Positions 63,729 to 64,000 of a DNA stretch of 64,000 nucleotides are shown piece after piece. The notes under the pieces were generated by a model. That model saw only the letters and a program-made list of their open reading frames with translations, was not told where the DNA came from and made no database searches. How positions within the stretch are numbered: the stretch's first letter is position 1; each line of letters begins with the position of its first letter. The position numbers and the translations under genes are program-made. Where the stretch lies: positions 6,587-70,586 of the forward strand of contig DALYJX010000009.1 in NCBI GenBank assembly GCA_031969655.1, in the 5' to 3' direction. This DNA comes from Microseira sp003486305 (GTDB lineage Bacteria; Cyanobacteriota; Cyanobacteriia; Cyanobacteriales; Aerosakkonemataceae).

Positions 63729-63908
63729 ATGGCTTATCGACAACGCTTGCACTACTGGGCAATTGCTCGCCTATTACCGAACCAAAAATGGGCAATCATA
63801 GCCCGCTTTCGCAGTCGTTCTGATGCTGATGGGCATTTTCAGTTTTTGCGGCGGAAAGTGCCGAATGTTTTGTTTAAGGTGGTGTTCGATCTAACCAGCC
63901 AGAACTAA
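63729..63908 (+). CDS. Small conserved-looking protein of unknown function
   Basis: 59 residues from the ATG at 63729, with TGGAGG at good spacing; a frame opening at 63711 is less likely. The sequence MAYRQRLHYWAIARLLPNQ, then WAIIARFRSRSDADGHFQFLRR, is rich in Arg and aromatics. It resembles small cyanobacterial hypotheticals with a single predicted alpha/beta unit. I cannot assign a function. Confidence 0.6.
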   Translation: MAYRQRLHYWAIARLLPNQKWAIIARFRSRSDADGHFQFLRRKVPNVLFKVVFDLTSQN

Positions 63909-64000
63909 GAATCGAAAGGCGATCGCACGCTGTAAAATCAACAGCAGCGATCGCCCGCATCATCTAAAAAACGTTTCAATTACCGCCAGATTGAACGGAT

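Overview
The window looks like a chromosomal segment of a cyanobacterium. The palindrome GCGATCGC (HIP1) and its core are scattered throughout. Heptamer tandem repeats and MITE-like palindromes are common, and several proteins are typically cyanobacterial: a kinase-GUN4 fusion, DpsA, an AMIN-domain TonB receptor, an orthocaspase and DUF4359. The genus cannot be fixed from the sequence.

About 50 kb (305-50996) is one hybrid NRPS/PKS locus that reads as a thiazoline-type siderophore or metallophore system with yersiniabactin/pyochelin-like logic. The left arm (37926 down to 305) is entirely on the minus strand. In transcription order it holds an aryl-carrier-like protein, an AcpS-family PPTase, an aryl-acid AMP/CoA ligase, a salicylate synthase, a second and degenerate AcpS-like protein, a KASIII-carrier fusion, a flavin halogenase-like enzyme, NRPS Cy-A-PCP, PKS KS-AT-MT-KR-ACP, a four-gene hydroxymalonyl/methoxymalonyl-ACP cassette (3-hydroxyacyl-CoA dehydrogenase, ACP, acyl-CoA dehydrogenase, FkbH), NRPS Cy-A(Cys)-PCP, PKS KS-AT-MT-KR-DH-ER-ACP, and NRPS Cy-A(Cys, with embedded MT)-PCP-TE. 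Gene order and docking-like termini agree with colinear assembly.

The right arm (38927-50996) is on the plus strand and holds uptake and accessory genes: a TonB-dependent receptor, a TcmP/LCMT-family methyltransferase, a PepSY membrane protein, an RhtX/FptX-like MFS carrier, two YbtP/YbtQ-like ABC half-transporters, a PapA-like acyltransferase, a carrier protein and a type II thioesterase. The 1-kb divergent intergenic region carries three Fur-box-like sequences and a cloverleaf-shaped inverted-repeat element. Iron control of both arms is therefore the simplest model.

From 51 to 64 kb the content is housekeeping or accessory. It includes a small membrane protein, an EgtD-like methyltransferase broken by an in-frame stop, a tyrosine recombinase facing tRNA-His, a DUF4359 protein, a 43-residue ORF, a Ser/Thr kinase with a GUN4 domain, DpsA, a manganese catalase, an 81-bp tandem repeat, CbiX and CobA (sirohaem), an orthocaspase with Tudor-like repeats, and a small RHH/HTH regulator cluster with one broken HTH gene.

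The main oddities are: a PKS module with KR before DH-ER; a 1.57-kb apparently identical tract shared by two NRPS genes; a palindromic mobile repeat inserted twice in frame inside a PKS; a PKS with atypical AT and KR motifs next to the unusual extender-unit genes; and two AcpS-type PPTases, one of which lacks a metal-ligand Glu. All family calls are by eye from motifs; no database search was run.
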